This document shows positions 1 to 8,771 of a DNA stretch of 40,281 bases, in pieces. Each line of letters starts with the position of its first letter. Position 1 is the first letter of the stretch. The DNA lies in NCBI GenBank assembly GCA_903850425.1, contig CAINLR010000018.1, positions 1 through 40,281 of the forward strand, read 5' to 3'. Source of the stretch: an uncultured Verrucomicrobia subdivision 3 bacterium. Its GTDB lineage: Bacteria; Verrucomicrobiota; Verrucomicrobiia; Limisphaerales; UBA11358. The translations under genes and the position numbers were made by a program. The notes below the pieces were generated by a model. The model was not told where the DNA came from and did no database searches. It saw only the letters and a list, made by a program, of their open reading frames with translations.

Positions 1-755
1 AAATTGCCCTGTTGCACATCCAACACGCCGCTGGGCTGATTGTAGAGAACGGCACCGGTAAACAAAGTCTGGCTGGAATTCGTCCCGCCCGATTTGCGCA
101 AAGTGGCGAAGTTGTTGAAGACCGTGGCACCGTTATAGCCGCTGGTGGTCAATTGCTGGTCGCTCTGCGCGTCCCACAAACCGTAATTGTAAATCGTCGT
201 GCCGGCACCGCCGCCGCTGCGGATGGCTCCGTTGTTCCAAACCACCGTGCCGTTGTTCGTGAAAGTGCAGTTCGGCAGGTCGTGGTTGTTCGCCGTGGTG
301 ATATTCAGGGTGCTGCCGGCAGGCAGCGTCAAAATTCCATCCACAATACCGGCGGTCCAGCCAATCGCGCCGTGCAACACGGCATTGGTGTTGCCCACAA
401 GCGCGCCGCTGTCCACCGTGAACGAGCCGCTCGCATTCACCGTCAAAGGGCCGTTTAATGAAAGCGTCTGGCCCGCGAGTGAAAGGGTCACAGGGCCGGC
501 ACCGTTGGTGCCAAGAATGATCCCGCCGACGGTCGTCGTGCCATTGAGCGAGACGGTTACGCCCGCGTTGGTGATGACGGCGGTGTCCGTCGCTCCGGGC
601 ACGGTGTTGGGATTCCAATTGGCCGCCGAATTCCAGACGCCGCTGGCGCTGTTGGTCCAATTGATAGTGGCGGCCTGCACCGCGAGGCTGGCCAGGACGC
701 CACAGCCAACCACCGCCGTTTTGAAATATGTTTTAAACAAATGGATGGTCTTCAT
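1..755 (-). CDS. Exported beta-strand-repeat (passenger-like) protein, 3' end cut by window edge
   Basis: The reading frame is open from an ATG at 755 down to base 1, about 251 residues with no stop, so the C-terminus lies outside the window. It opens with a basic and hydrophobic signal peptide (MKTIHLFKTYFKTAVVGCGV..., probable cleavage after VQA near residue 31). Next comes a Trp/Asn-rich motif, WTNSASGVWNSAANWNPNTV, followed by PGATDTAVI. This is typical of the N-terminus of large verrucomicrobial proteins with autotransporter-associated beta-strand repeats. The rest is rich in Gly, Thr, Asn and Ser (for example LSLAGQTLSLNGPLTVNASG), as expected for a right-handed beta-helix on the cell surface. 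No enzymatic motif is seen. A C-terminal sorting signal or barrel cannot be judged. It is divergent from the ECF sigma gene across 240 bp in which no clear promoter was picked out. Confidence 0.75.
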   Translation of the reverse strand, partial: MKTIHLFKTYFKTAVVGCGVLASLAVQAATINWTNSASGVWNSAANWNPNTVPGATDTAVITNAGVTVSLNGTTTVGGIILGTNGAGPVTLSLAGQTLSLNGPLTVNASGSFTVDSGALVGNTNAVLHGAIGWTAGIVDGILTLPAGSTLNITTANNHDLPNCTFTNNGTVVWNNGAIRSGGGAGTTIYNYGLWDAQSDQQLTTSGYNGATVFNNFATLRKSGGTNSSQTLFTGAVLYNQPSGVLDVQQGN

Positions 756-995
756 GGTATTCACTTTTATTTTGATTCGCTTTTGGTTCAGTCGGGTTCT
801 TTAGCACCAGACGTTGGTTTCGTTGGACGGCCGGCGGCCTACCGCTCCAGCGGTTACGGCACCCATGGCCTTCACGGGCACGCTCAAAGCACCAACGCTG
901 ATAGTCTCCATCAGTAATAGCGCGGGAATGGCTGAAACATTACAGCCAATTCGTCCGGCCTTGTGTGGCGGCCGATTTAACTTAGTATCAACGGC

Positions 996-1721
996 GTGGC
1001 CGAGACCCAGAAGCACGTTGACTTTCCGGCGACCAAATGGAGCGTCATTATTCGCGCCACGGCGGCTCCATCGCCTCTTTCCCGCGCCGCCTTGGAGGAG
1101 CTTTGCCGGCTTTACTGGCCGCCGCTCTACGCCTTTTTGCGCCGCTCCGGCCAGACGCCCCACGCGGCGCAAGATTTGGTGCAGGGTTATCTGGCGCGCC
1201 TGCTGGAACGCGAGGATCTGGCCACGGTCAGTCCGACGAAAGGACGGTTCCGCTCCTATTTGCTGGCGGGATTGCGCAATTACCTGGTGAGTGAAGCCCG
1301 GCAGGCCGCCACCCACAAACGCGGCGGGCGCGCCGAAATCATTTCGCTCGACTTGGAAAATGCCGAGGCGCTCTGCCCGCTGGCGCACACGGACGCGATC
1401 ACCCCGGACCTGGCGTTTGACCGGCGCTGGGCGGAAACCGTGCTGGAACAGGCCCTCGAAAAATTGCGGCTGGAAAACATCGCGCGCGGCAAGGAACAGC
1501 TTTACGAAAGGCTCAAGCCCCAACTGGCGACGGCGGCGGCGGACGATTACGCGACCCTGGGCCGCGAACTCGGAATGACTCCGGGGGCCATCGCGGTGGC
1601 CATTCACCGGCTCCGTGTGCGGCTGCGCGAACTCGTGCGCGCCGCCGTCGCCGATACGGTCGGATCGGCGGCGGACCTGGAGGAAGAAATGAGAAATTTG
1701 CTGGCCATCCTATCGCCGTAA
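996..1721 (+). CDS. ECF-type RNA polymerase sigma factor (kinase-linked type)
   Basis: A 241-residue protein starting at GTG 996. The N-terminal TKWSVIIRA motif is characteristic of the long ECF sigma factors of Planctomycetes and Verrucomicrobia. Region 2 spans about residues 36-98 (LCRLYWPPLYAFLRR..., then TKGRFRSYLLAGLRNYL), and a region 4 helix-turn-helix spans about 184-218 (DYATLGRELGMTPGAIAVAIHRLR). It would direct RNA polymerase to a small regulon. The gene lies 43 bp before a transmembrane Ser/Thr kinase on the same strand. In these phyla this gene order usually means that the kinase controls the sigma factor, which takes the place of a classical anti-sigma gene; none is seen here. 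The start is uncertain because no strong ribosome binding site precedes the GTG. Confidence 0.85.
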   Translation: MAETQKHVDFPATKWSVIIRATAAPSPLSRAALEELCRLYWPPLYAFLRRSGQTPHAAQDLVQGYLARLLEREDLATVSPTKGRFRSYLLAGLRNYLVSEARQAATHKRGGRAEIISLDLENAEALCPLAHTDAITPDLAFDRRWAETVLEQALEKLRLENIARGKEQLYERLKPQLATAAADDYATLGRELGMTPGAIAVAIHRLRVRLRELVRAAVADTVGSAADLEEEMRNLLAILSP

Positions 1722-1764
1722 CCATTCGGCGTAATGCCCGAACGAAAATCGCGCTGTATCAAAG

Positions 1765-4110
1765 ATGGCCACGCCCACACCTCAACCACCGCTCCGCTGT
1801 CCGCAATGCGGCCGTCCGCTGGCGCCGGAGCGCTCGCAGGGATTGTGCCTGGCCTGCCTTGCCGGTTTTGCCTTCGCGACTGAATTGTCTGCCTCCCCGG
1901 CCCTGCCGGTTTCCCTCGGGACCTTGCGTTATTTTGGCGACTATGAGTTGATCAAGGAAATCGCACGTGGTGGCATGGGCGTGGTTTATCGGGCGCGGCA
2001 AACCAACTTGGGCCGCGAGGTGGCGGTCAAACTGCTGTTGCACGGCGCGCTGGCGTCCACGCAGGACGTGGACCGGTTTCGCGCGGAAGCCGCCGCCGCC
2101 GCGTCGCTCAAACATCCGGGCATTGTCGCCATTCATGAAGTGGGGGAATGCGACGGCCAGCATTATTTTTCGATGGATTTGATCGCCGGTCGCGATCTCG
2201 CCGCCGTGACGCGCGAGGGGCCGCTGCCGGTGCGGCAGGCGGCGGAAATCGTCGCGCTGGTCGCGCAGGCCGTGCAACACGCGCACGATCACGGCGTGCT
2301 GCATCGCGATCTCAAACCGTCCAATATTCTCCTGGATGCCGTCGCCCAGCCGCACGTCACCGATTTCGGCCTGGCGCGCCGAAGCGGGGACGCCGCGTCG
2401 CTCACCCAAACCGGCAGCCTCTTGGGCACGCCGGGCTACATGGCCCCGGAACAGGCCGCTGGCAACCGTGGGGCCATTGACGCGCGCACCGATGTGTATG
2501 GTCTGGGAGCGGTATTGTATCAGTTGCTTACGGCGCGCGCGCCCTTCACCGGCGAAAGCGCGCCGGAGATTCTCAAGCAGGTCGTCGAGGAGGAGCCCAT
2601 CGCGCCATCGCTCTTGAATCGGAGCCTGCCGCGCGATTTGGAAACGATTTGCCTCAAGTGCCTGAGCCAGGAACCCGGCCGGCGCTATGCCAGCGCCACC
2701 TTGGTGGCGGAAGAACTTGGTCGGTGGCTGCGGCACGAGCCGATCCTGGCCCGGCCCATTTCCCCGCTCGGCCGGCTTGCACGCTGGGCGCGGCGCAAAC
2801 CCTTGGTGGCGGCGCTCGCGGCAGCCTTGATGTTCCTGCTGCTCGCCAGCGCGATCGGCTCGCTCGTCTTTGTGCGGAACATTCACCAAGCCTGGCAGGC
2901 CGAGGCCGCCCAGCGCCTCCGGGCCGAAGACCGTCAACGTGAAGGCGAAGATCTGATCAACTTTATGCTCGGCGATCTGGCCGATCGTTTGGAGCCGGTC
3001 GGCCGGCTCGATGTGCTGGAGACGACCATTGCGCAGGTGGACAAATATTACGCGCAAATGCCGCGCGACCAGATGACGTTGGCCAGCCAGCATTCGCAGG
3101 CCAAGGCCTTGTATCAGTTCGCCGACATCCGCTCAATTCAAGGGCTGCTCGCGGAATCCGTGACCAATTTTGACCGCGCCATCCAGCAATACAACCAACT
3201 GCTCGCCGCCAATCCAACCAATCTGGACTGGCAGTTTGAGCTGTCGCGCACTTGGAATGAACTCGGCATTTCTTACGCGCGGCAGGCGGATTACACCAAC
3301 GCCTTCGCGGCCTTGACCCAGTCGCTCGCGTTGCGCGAACGCCTCTGCCGGGTGCGACCGACCAACACCTTTTGGTCCGCCAGTTACGGCAGCACGGCGG
3401 TCAATCTCGGCCAGGTTTGCCGGCATCTGAGCCGGCTGGATCAGGCCGACGAATATTTGCATCAGGCTGAAGCCGTGTTTAGAAATTGGATCGCGATGGA
3501 GCCAGCCTCACCGCTGCCGAAACAGCGGCTGGCCACGACGCTTGGGGCAATCGGGCAACTCGCCAGCGAGCGCGGTCACTTGGATGAAGCCGAGCGGGCT
3601 TATACGAACTATGTCCAGGTGGCCCGGGAAACGATGCGTGCCAATCCTAAGTCCGCCGCCCCCATCAGCGACCTCGTGCTGGCGTTGAGCTATGCCGGCG
3701 CGGCGCAACTGAACCAGTCCAATTATGTGGCCGCCATCGCGACCCTGACCGAGGGCATTGAATATGGCGAACAATTGGTCCAGCGCGATCCTGGCAACCG
3801 CGAATGGCAGATGCTGCTCACGACGGCTTATATTGATCACGCCGAATCCTTAAGTTCCCTTCAAAGGCCGCAGGCGGCGCTCGCGGCGGTTCAACGGGCG
3901 CTGGCGCTTTGCGACCGGCAAACCAACGCCGTGCTGCAGTCGCCGCATTGGACCACGAACTGGCGCCAGGCGCTCGCGTGCGCCGAAGCCGCCGAACGCG
4001 AACTCGCCACGCAGGCCGCCACCAACGGTCGCACCGCCGAGGCCGCCAGCCATCGTGCGGCAGCGGATCAATTTCTCGCCCAACGCCAAGCGTTGCCGCC
4101 CCAACCGTGA
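1765..4110 (+). CDS. Transmembrane Ser/Thr protein kinase with N-terminal Cys4 motif and C-terminal TPR domain
   Basis: A 781-residue Hanks-type kinase. An N-terminal zinc-ribbon-like motif has two CxxC pairs (C12/C15 and C28/C31). The kinase domain (about 58-325) has a glycine loop at ARGGMGVVYRA, the ATP-binding Lys K89 (VAVKL), the catalytic HRDLKPSN loop with D182, DFG at 200-202 and APE at 227-229, so it looks active. A transmembrane helix at about 347-370 follows, then some 400 residues of TPR-like helices, probably extracytoplasmic and suited to sensing or protein binding. It follows the ECF sigma gene by 43 bp and is probably cotranscribed, so that sigma factor is the likely target. 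The stimulus is not evident. Confidence 0.93.
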   Translation: MATPTPQPPLRCPQCGRPLAPERSQGLCLACLAGFAFATELSASPALPVSLGTLRYFGDYELIKEIARGGMGVVYRARQTNLGREVAVKLLLHGALASTQDVDRFRAEAAAAASLKHPGIVAIHEVGECDGQHYFSMDLIAGRDLAAVTREGPLPVRQAAEIVALVAQAVQHAHDHGVLHRDLKPSNILLDAVAQPHVTDFGLARRSGDAASLTQTGSLLGTPGYMAPEQAAGNRGAIDARTDVYGLGAVLYQLLTARAPFTGESAPEILKQVVEEEPIAPSLLNRSLPRDLETICLKCLSQEPGRRYASATLVAEELGRWLRHEPILARPISPLGRLARWARRKPLVAALAAALMFLLLASAIGSLVFVRNIHQAWQAEAAQRLRAEDRQREGEDLINFMLGDLADRLEPVGRLDVLETTIAQVDKYYAQMPRDQMTLASQHSQAKALYQFADIRSIQGLLAESVTNFDRAIQQYNQLLAANPTNLDWQFELSRTWNELGISYARQADYTNAFAALTQSLALRERLCRVRPTNTFWSASYGSTAVNLGQVCRHLSRLDQADEYLHQAEAVFRNWIAMEPASPLPKQRLATTLGAIGQLASERGHLDEAERAYTNYVQVARETMRANPKSAAPISDLVLALSYAGAAQLNQSNYVAAIATLTEGIEYGEQLVQRDPGNREWQMLLTTAYIDHAESLSSLQRPQAALAAVQRALALCDRQTNAVLQSPHWTTNWRQALACAEAAERELATQAATNGRTAEAASHRAAADQFLAQRQALPPQP

Positions 4111-4467
4111 GCCAGCCGCCCCAGGCTGGGTCGCGCGAATTTCAGATTTACCCCTGGCCGTCGCCAGCACTGGATTGACCGGAGACAGAAAATGGTCGGT
4201 TTCTGAAATTGAACACTCCATCCCGCGACATTTTTTTGAGGTAAAACGGGGTGGTGTGGTGATGGAACCAAGGATCGTCTGGCATTGATATCGCTCAATG
4301 TTTAAGGGCATGGGGTGAGGAGACGTCCGTTGGGGTGAAAGGTGGTTAGAAGGTCCTAATACGATCAGAAGGCAGAGGCTCGGTCCAATAGATCTCCAGG
4401 CGCAGCCAAGTAAACCCTGCCGATGATGCGCCAGCGGTGCAGGCAGGACGCAGCCGCAGGACGCAAC
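4111..4467. other. Intergenic stretch without a recognisable gene
   Basis: The gap between the convergent kinase and LpxR-like genes. Short open frames here lack coding character. A small inverted repeat (CAGAAA / TTTCTG, about 4185-4206) and a T7 run near 4230 are visible but do not form a convincing terminator. Positions 4124-4136 share the 13-mer GGCTGGGTCGCGC with another intergenic spot at 35839-35851. No RNA gene was recognised. Confidence 0.5.
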
Positions 4468-4500
4468 GGGCCGCAGCGAACACAAGCTTTTCTGCGGCCC
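4468..4500 (-). terminator. Perfect 9-bp hairpin at the 3' end of the LpxR-like gene
   Basis: GGGCCGCAG (4468-4476) and CTGCGGCCC (4492-4500) form a perfect 9-bp stem with a 15-nt loop, abutting the TAG stop of the minus-strand gene. There is no U-tract on either strand, so it may protect the mRNA 3' end or act with Rho rather than terminate intrinsically. Confidence 0.45.
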
Positions 4501-5540
4501 TAAAATGCGAAGAAGAATTTCAGCTCCAGCGAGCCGAAGACGTCCTTGTGCTGCTGGCCGACGAATTCCTTGCTGCGAGTGACCTGGGCGTAACTGAATT
4601 CAAAATGGCGTCCCGCTTGCAGGGCGAGACCCCAGCTCAGATCGTTCACGAAATTATATTTCTCCACGCTGGGTCCGTTGCGGAATGAATTGCCGTCGAG
4701 CGTAATGTCGTGGAGCACGGCCCGGCCCTCCACCCCGGCGAAGACATAGCTTGAGAACCAAGCCGACGACGGCAACCGGCCATTGGCGGACGCGGGCGAG
4801 TCAATAATCTGCACGCCGAAATCCGGTGGCAGATTGAAGCCGAGCCGGGCGGCGGCACCCACGGTGCCGAGGATGGCGACGTTGCCAAGTTCAATCCCGG
4901 CGCGAGGAATGACGTCAAAGTATTTGGCCGTGCCGGCGGTTGGTGCCAGCCGCCATAGTCGCGCATACTTCAGAATCAGGCCGGGTTCGTTCTCAATCTG
5001 GTTGTCCCAGCCTTGGGGAATGTCCTCGGGAAACCGCCAGCGGTGGATCAATTTCTGCGCGGCATCCGCATATGAATGGTGGCCGACGACGCCAAAATTG
5101 ATTTCGAAATTTTCCATCACCGCGACGTTTGCCGCCGGTTCAGCGTGGCGCTGAAACACGAGTCCGGCGTAAAGCCAGCCGGCATAAGGCCGGTCCGTCG
5201 GAATGGGTTGCGGGTCGAGAATATTCTCCGGCGTGAACATGTTCTGGCCGGCGACCACGCCGACATTCCCCACGGCTTTTTCCATGCCCCACTGCGGAAT
5301 CTGGTTGAGCCAAGCCGTGGTGTCCGGCAGAAAATCGTCCGCCGCGAGGTAGGTAAGTTTGAGGCCGTGGGTGTAATGGCGATCCTGGTGCGGGCCAAAA
5401 AAATTCGACCACGCATCATTTTCATCCGTGATGGCCAGCAAACCGCCAGATTCATTTGGCGCGGCTGGCGCGGTGAAAAATGAAACCAAGCCCGCCAGGA
5501 GTCCGGCTGCCAGTGCACCGCGAAGGGATCGTTTCCGCAT
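4500..5540 (-). CDS. LpxR-family (DUF2219) outer-membrane protein, putative lipid A deacylase
   Basis: A 346-residue outer-membrane beta-barrel. I chose the ATG at 5540 because it begins a good signal peptide (MRKRSLRGALAAGLLAGLVS, then FFTAPAAP); the frame extends further upstream to 5615 without coding character. After the signal comes the family signature: ENDAW (N41, D42) and DRHYTHGLKLTYL (H55-H58), then VGHHSYADAAQKLIHRW in the middle. The protein ends in Phe (LKFFFAF), the usual C-terminal signature for barrel insertion. Known LpxR enzymes remove the 3'-acyloxyacyl group of lipid A using Asn/Asp/His residues and calcium; activity here is inferred from family. It lies 79 bp after feoB on the same strand and could be cotranscribed. 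Confidence 0.8.
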   Translation of the reverse strand: MRKRSLRGALAAGLLAGLVSFFTAPAAPNESGGLLAITDENDAWSNFFGPHQDRHYTHGLKLTYLAADDFLPDTTAWLNQIPQWGMEKAVGNVGVVAGQNMFTPENILDPQPIPTDRPYAGWLYAGLVFQRHAEPAANVAVMENFEINFGVVGHHSYADAAQKLIHRWRFPEDIPQGWDNQIENEPGLILKYARLWRLAPTAGTAKYFDVIPRAGIELGNVAILGTVGAAARLGFNLPPDFGVQIIDSPASANGRLPSSAWFSSYVFAGVEGRAVLHDITLDGNSFRNGPSVEKYNFVNDLSWGLALQAGRHFEFSYAQVTRSKEFVGQQHKDVFGSLELKFFFAF

Positions 5541-5619
5541 AATTTTCCCGGGCAGATTTCGCGCAAAGCGGCCGGAAGTAAAGCGCCAAACGCGGCCGGT
5601 TCGCGCCGGCCGCATCCGT

Positions 5620-7638
5620 TCACGCGTGGCCGAAGTGGCGCAGCACCTGATACACCACCAGCGCTGCGACGTAGGCCAGGCCGGTCATGTAGGCGATTTG
5701 AAAGAGCGGCCATTTCCAACTGTTCGTCTCGCGCCGCACGACCGCCGTGGTGGCCAGGCATTGCGCCGCCAGGATGTAAAACACCAGCAGGCTCGCACAC
5801 GTGGCCACGTTGAAAATCGGGGTGCCGTCCGTGCGCCGGGCCTGCCGCAGGGTGGCGTAAAGCGACGATTGGTTGTCCTCGGCCGCGTCCTTGCCCACGC
5901 CATAAACAATCGCCAGCGTGGAGACGATGACCTCGCGCGCGGCAAACGAACTGATGATGCCGATGCCGATCTGCCAGTCGTAGCCGAGCGGCGCGATGAC
6001 TGGTTCGAGGACATGACCAATCTTTCCGGCGAAGGAATTTTGCAGCGAAGTTTGCGCGGTCAAATGATCGGCGGCCGCGCGCAGTTCCACGGCCTTGTTC
6101 GTGTCGCCGGATTTTTCCAATTGCTCAGCCTGCGCCGTCATGGCCACGGCGGTCGGCGGCGGACTGGATTTGGGATAATAGGAAAGCGCCCACAAAACCA
6201 GCGAAATGCCCAGGATGACCGTGCCCGCCTGTTTCACGAAAATTTTTGCGCGGTCAAACGTGTGCAACAAGGCCGTGCGCAGGGCCGGCAGCCGGTAAGG
6301 CGGCAGCTCAATCATCAGCGGCTTGCTCGCGCCCGGCAGAATGGTCCGCCGGAACACCAGCGCCGCCGCCAGCGCCGCCGCCACGCCCACGGCATACGCG
6401 GCGGTGAATACCAACGCCGCCTTCAACGGCGAGTGCGGAAACAGCAGCGCCGTGATCATGGCATAGACGGGAATGCGCGCCGAGCACGCCATCAGCGGCG
6501 TGACCAGAATCGTGATCAACCGGTCGCGCGGATTTTCGATGACGCGCGTGGACATGATGGCGGGAATCGCACAGGCGTGCGCCGTGAGCAGCGGCACGAA
6601 CGCCTTGCCCGGCAGGCCGAGTTTGCGCATGATTTTGTCCATCACAAACGCGGCGCGCGACAGATAGCCCGTGTCTTCCAACATCGAAAGCGCGAAAAAT
6701 AAGATGCAAATTTGCGGCAGGAAAACCAGGATGCCGCCGACGCCGCCGACCACGCCATCCGACACCAGGCTTTGCCAATCGCCCGGCGGCAAAATGGAAC
6801 TCGTCCACGCTTTGATGCCTGCAAACAAATGGTCAATCAGCTCCATCGGAATTTGCGCCGCCCAGAAAATCAGCGCGAACAGCGCCAGCATCACGACGTG
6901 GAACACCACCACGCCGATGACCGGGTGAGTGAAATAATCGTCGAGCTTGTCCGTCCATTCCGAGCGCTGGATGATAGAAGCATCCATGACCCGCGTGGAA
7001 ATCTGCTCCGTCCACTCGTAGCGCGCCTGAAACGTGCAGCCGGTGCAGCCGGCGCAGTTCGGATCAACGTGATCCACCGCCTCGGGCATCGCGCCGGTGA
7101 CGAGCCGGTTCAACTCCGCTTTTAATTCCGCCAGTCCCTCGCCGTTGCGGGCGGAGACCGGCACGACCACGCAGCCCAATTCATCGCGGAGTTTCGCCAC
7201 GTCGATGCGGATGCCGTCGCGCCGCGCCATGTCCATCATGTTCAGCGCCACGACGACCGGGCATTTCAATTCCAAAACCTGGCTCGCCAAAAATAGATTC
7301 CGTTCCAGGTTCGTTGCGTCCACCACCACCAGCACGGCATCAGGCGCGGTGTGGTCGAGCTTCCCTTGCAACGCGTCGGCGGCGAGTTTTTCATCCGGCG
7401 ATTTGCTGTCGAGGCTGTAAAGCCCGGGCAAATCCACGACGACAATCTGTTTGTGATCGAGATGCAGCCGGCCGACTTTGCGTTCCACGGTGGTGCCGGG
7501 AAAATTCGCGGTCTTGGCGCGCAGCCCCGTCAAGGCATTGAACAACGTGGTTTTGCCCGCATTGGGATTGCCGACCAGCGCGAGTGTAAACGCGTGGTGC
7601 GAAGGCGGCGCGGGCGGCGTGTCGTGACCTGCGCTCAT
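5620..7638 (-). CDS. feoB: Ferrous iron transporter FeoB
   Basis: A 672-residue inner-membrane Fe(II) transporter with an N-terminal G-protein domain. GTPase motifs are all visible: G1 GNPNAGKT (23-30), G2 Thr in FPGTTVERK (about 46-54), G3 DLPG (69-72), G4 NMMD (133-136), G5 VSARNGEG (161-168). The channel portion has the gate motif GKAFVPLLTAHACAIPAIM followed by TRVIENPRDR, a second gate repeat, and C-terminal helices with VATCASLLVFYILAAQC. The start is the ATG at 7638, which overlaps the feoA stop by the 4-bp ATGA. An odd feature is a Cys cluster, DPNCAGCTGC (C195, C198, C201), between the G domain and the first membrane helix. No FeoC is present and no Fur box was recognised upstream of feoA. 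Confidence 0.97.
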   Translation of the reverse strand: MSAGHDTPPAPPSHHAFTLALVGNPNAGKTTLFNALTGLRAKTANFPGTTVERKVGRLHLDHKQIVVVDLPGLYSLDSKSPDEKLAADALQGKLDHTAPDAVLVVVDATNLERNLFLASQVLELKCPVVVALNMMDMARRDGIRIDVAKLRDELGCVVVPVSARNGEGLAELKAELNRLVTGAMPEAVDHVDPNCAGCTGCTFQARYEWTEQISTRVMDASIIQRSEWTDKLDDYFTHPVIGVVVFHVVMLALFALIFWAAQIPMELIDHLFAGIKAWTSSILPPGDWQSLVSDGVVGGVGGILVFLPQICILFFALSMLEDTGYLSRAAFVMDKIMRKLGLPGKAFVPLLTAHACAIPAIMSTRVIENPRDRLITILVTPLMACSARIPVYAMITALLFPHSPLKAALVFTAAYAVGVAAALAAALVFRRTILPGASKPLMIELPPYRLPALRTALLHTFDRAKIFVKQAGTVILGISLVLWALSYYPKSSPPPTAVAMTAQAEQLEKSGDTNKAVELRAAADHLTAQTSLQNSFAGKIGHVLEPVIAPLGYDWQIGIGIISSFAAREVIVSTLAIVYGVGKDAAEDNQSSLYATLRQARRTDGTPIFNVATCASLLVFYILAAQCLATTAVVRRETNSWKWPLFQIAYMTGLAYVAALVVYQVLRHFGHA

Positions 7639-7922
7639 GCGCCTTCGTGCTCGCGCAGGGCGCAATGGCCGGGCTGGCAGATTTCCACATGCACCCGCGT
7701 GGCGAGGCTGGCCGACAAGCCGAGCCGCGAGCCAAACACTTTCAAAATCAGCGGGTCGCCGACGCGGACCAGTTCCACGCGCCGGCCCAGACAAATGCCT
7801 AAAGTTTTGAGACGATGGGTGTCGTCGTCGTCCGTGTCCACGCGCCGCACCACGGCGCAGACGCGCGCCGGCAGGTCGTCCAGCCGCACCAAGGCGAGCG
7901 TGGGGTGTTCAAGAGTTGTCAC
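7635..7922 (-). CDS. feoA: Ferrous iron transport accessory protein FeoA
   Basis: A small SH3-like protein of about 95 residues. The sequence has the family pattern RLDDLPARVCAVVRRV, then RLKTLGICLGRRVELVRVGD, then a C-terminal SASLATRVHVE. FeoA binds the cytoplasmic side of FeoB and modulates its transport. It immediately precedes feoB and overlaps it by 4 bp, so the two are translationally coupled. The start is uncertain: GTG at 7922 is used here, while an in-frame TTG at 7928 lies at better spacing from a GGAAAG sequence and would add two residues. The C-terminus (CQPGHCALREHEGA) is richer in Cys/His than usual. Confidence 0.93.
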   Translation of the reverse strand: MTTLEHPTLALVRLDDLPARVCAVVRRVDTDDDDTHRLKTLGICLGRRVELVRVGDPLILKVFGSRLGLSASLATRVHVEICQPGHCALREHEGA

Positions 7923-7928
7923 AACCAA

Positions 7929-8252
7929 GGCAAAATAAGCTTTCCGCCCGGCAAGTCAACCACGCCGCTGCCGCCGGTTGACCGACGACAGCCAAGAGCG
8001 TGACGCGCCCGCAATAAATATTTTTGCACGGGGGAAAAATTAACCAAAGCGGGGAAATCCCGCTGCCGCCGGCTTGCGATTTATTAACGGTGGTTTGCGT
8101 TCTACCCCCGAGATTGCCTCACACAAAGCGCGCGGAGGACGCAAAGGCGGAAAGTCCATGAAAGACCCTTGGCAACCTTGGCGACCTTGGCGGGCGGAAA
8201 ATCGAAATGACGTTTGGTTGAAAAAACCCGCCGCATCCGGCAAATTGGGCAC
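7929..8252. other. Intergenic region between divergent feoAB and the DUF192 lipoprotein
   Basis: The gap holds the unmapped promoters of the two divergent units, an AT-rich patch around 8014-8045 (ATAAATATTTTT then GGAAAAATTAA), and a dispersed repeat at 8121-8200. No Fur-type operator and no gene were recognised. A 60-codon open frame across the repeat (8074-8256) has the composition of the repeat, not of a protein. Confidence 0.6.
8121..8200. repeat. Dispersed GCAAAG/CTTGGC-type repeat, copy 1
   Basis: A purine-rich left arm (ACAAAGCGCGCGGAGGACGC then AAAGGCGGAAAG) is followed by a right arm with three tandem 9-mers, CCTTGGCAA-CCTTGGCGA-CCTTGGCGG (8167-8193). The arms are roughly complementary, giving an imperfect foldback. 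The same design recurs at 25199-25268. I recognise this as a type of intergenic repeat common in environmental genomes; that recognition is from memory. Confidence 0.55.
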
Positions 8253-8771
8253 GTGAAATTATTTTCCCTGCTGCTCGTTGTGCTGCTGTCGGCTGGTTGC
8301 GGCAAATCCAGTCCGCCCCCGGCACCGGCAGCCCTCTCCATGGACGACCTGTTGCCCAAGCAGGCGCAGCCGAAATTGCGGACGATGAGCATCTATCTTG
8401 GCGCGGAGACGCTGGCCGCCGAACTGGCCCTGACGGTGCAGGAAGAAATGACGGGCATGATGTTTCGCACGAACATTCTGGAGACGGATGCCATGCTGTT
8501 TGATCTCCGTTCTCCCCAGCGCGCGAGCTTTTGGATGAAAAACTGTCCGGAGTCCATCTCCGCCGCCTACATCACCAGCGACGGCGTGATCCAGGAAATT
8601 CATCACTTGGAAAAAAATGACACCAACTCCGTGGTCGCCGCGCGCGATGACATCCGCTTTGTCTTGGAAACGTCGGAAGGCTGGTTCACACGCCACCACA
8701 TCACCCCCGGCACGGTCATCCGCACAGAAAAAGGATCGCTGACGGAGACTCTCTCGCCCGGCCGCCGATAA
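8253..8771 (+). CDS. DUF192-domain lipoprotein
   Basis: A 172-residue protein. GTG 8253 is chosen because it directly begins a lipoprotein signal (VKLFSLLLVVLLSAGC, lipobox LSAGC); the frame is open 39 bp further upstream without adding sense. After a Pro/Ser linker the DUF192 fold follows: a lead strand (SIYLGAETLAAELALT), the EMTGMMFR motif, then AMLFDLRSPQRASFWMKNCP and the strand AAYITSDGVIQEIHHLE. DUF192 proteins are small beta proteins of unknown biochemical role, often exported. The gene ends with TAA at 8771, abutting the stop of the convergent thioredoxin gene with no spacer. Confidence 0.88.
   Translation: MKLFSLLLVVLLSAGCGKSSPPPAPAALSMDDLLPKQAQPKLRTMSIYLGAETLAAELALTVQEEMTGMMFRTNILETDAMLFDLRSPQRASFWMKNCPESISAAYITSDGVIQEIHHLEKNDTNSVVAARDDIRFVLETSEGWFTRHHITPGTVIRTEKGSLTETLSPGRR

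Noticed and set aside
1759-3093. 444-codon open frame on the minus strand
   Set aside because: Fully antisense to the Ser/Thr kinase, whose motifs are intact; the translation is Arg/His/Gly-rich with no domain, as expected for the complement of GC-rich coding DNA.
5428-6702. 424-codon plus-strand open frame over feoB
   Set aside because: Arg/Gln/His-rich complement of feoB with no domain.
8074-8256. 60-codon frame before the DUF192 gene
   Set aside because: It mostly translates the dispersed repeat; no start signal or family.
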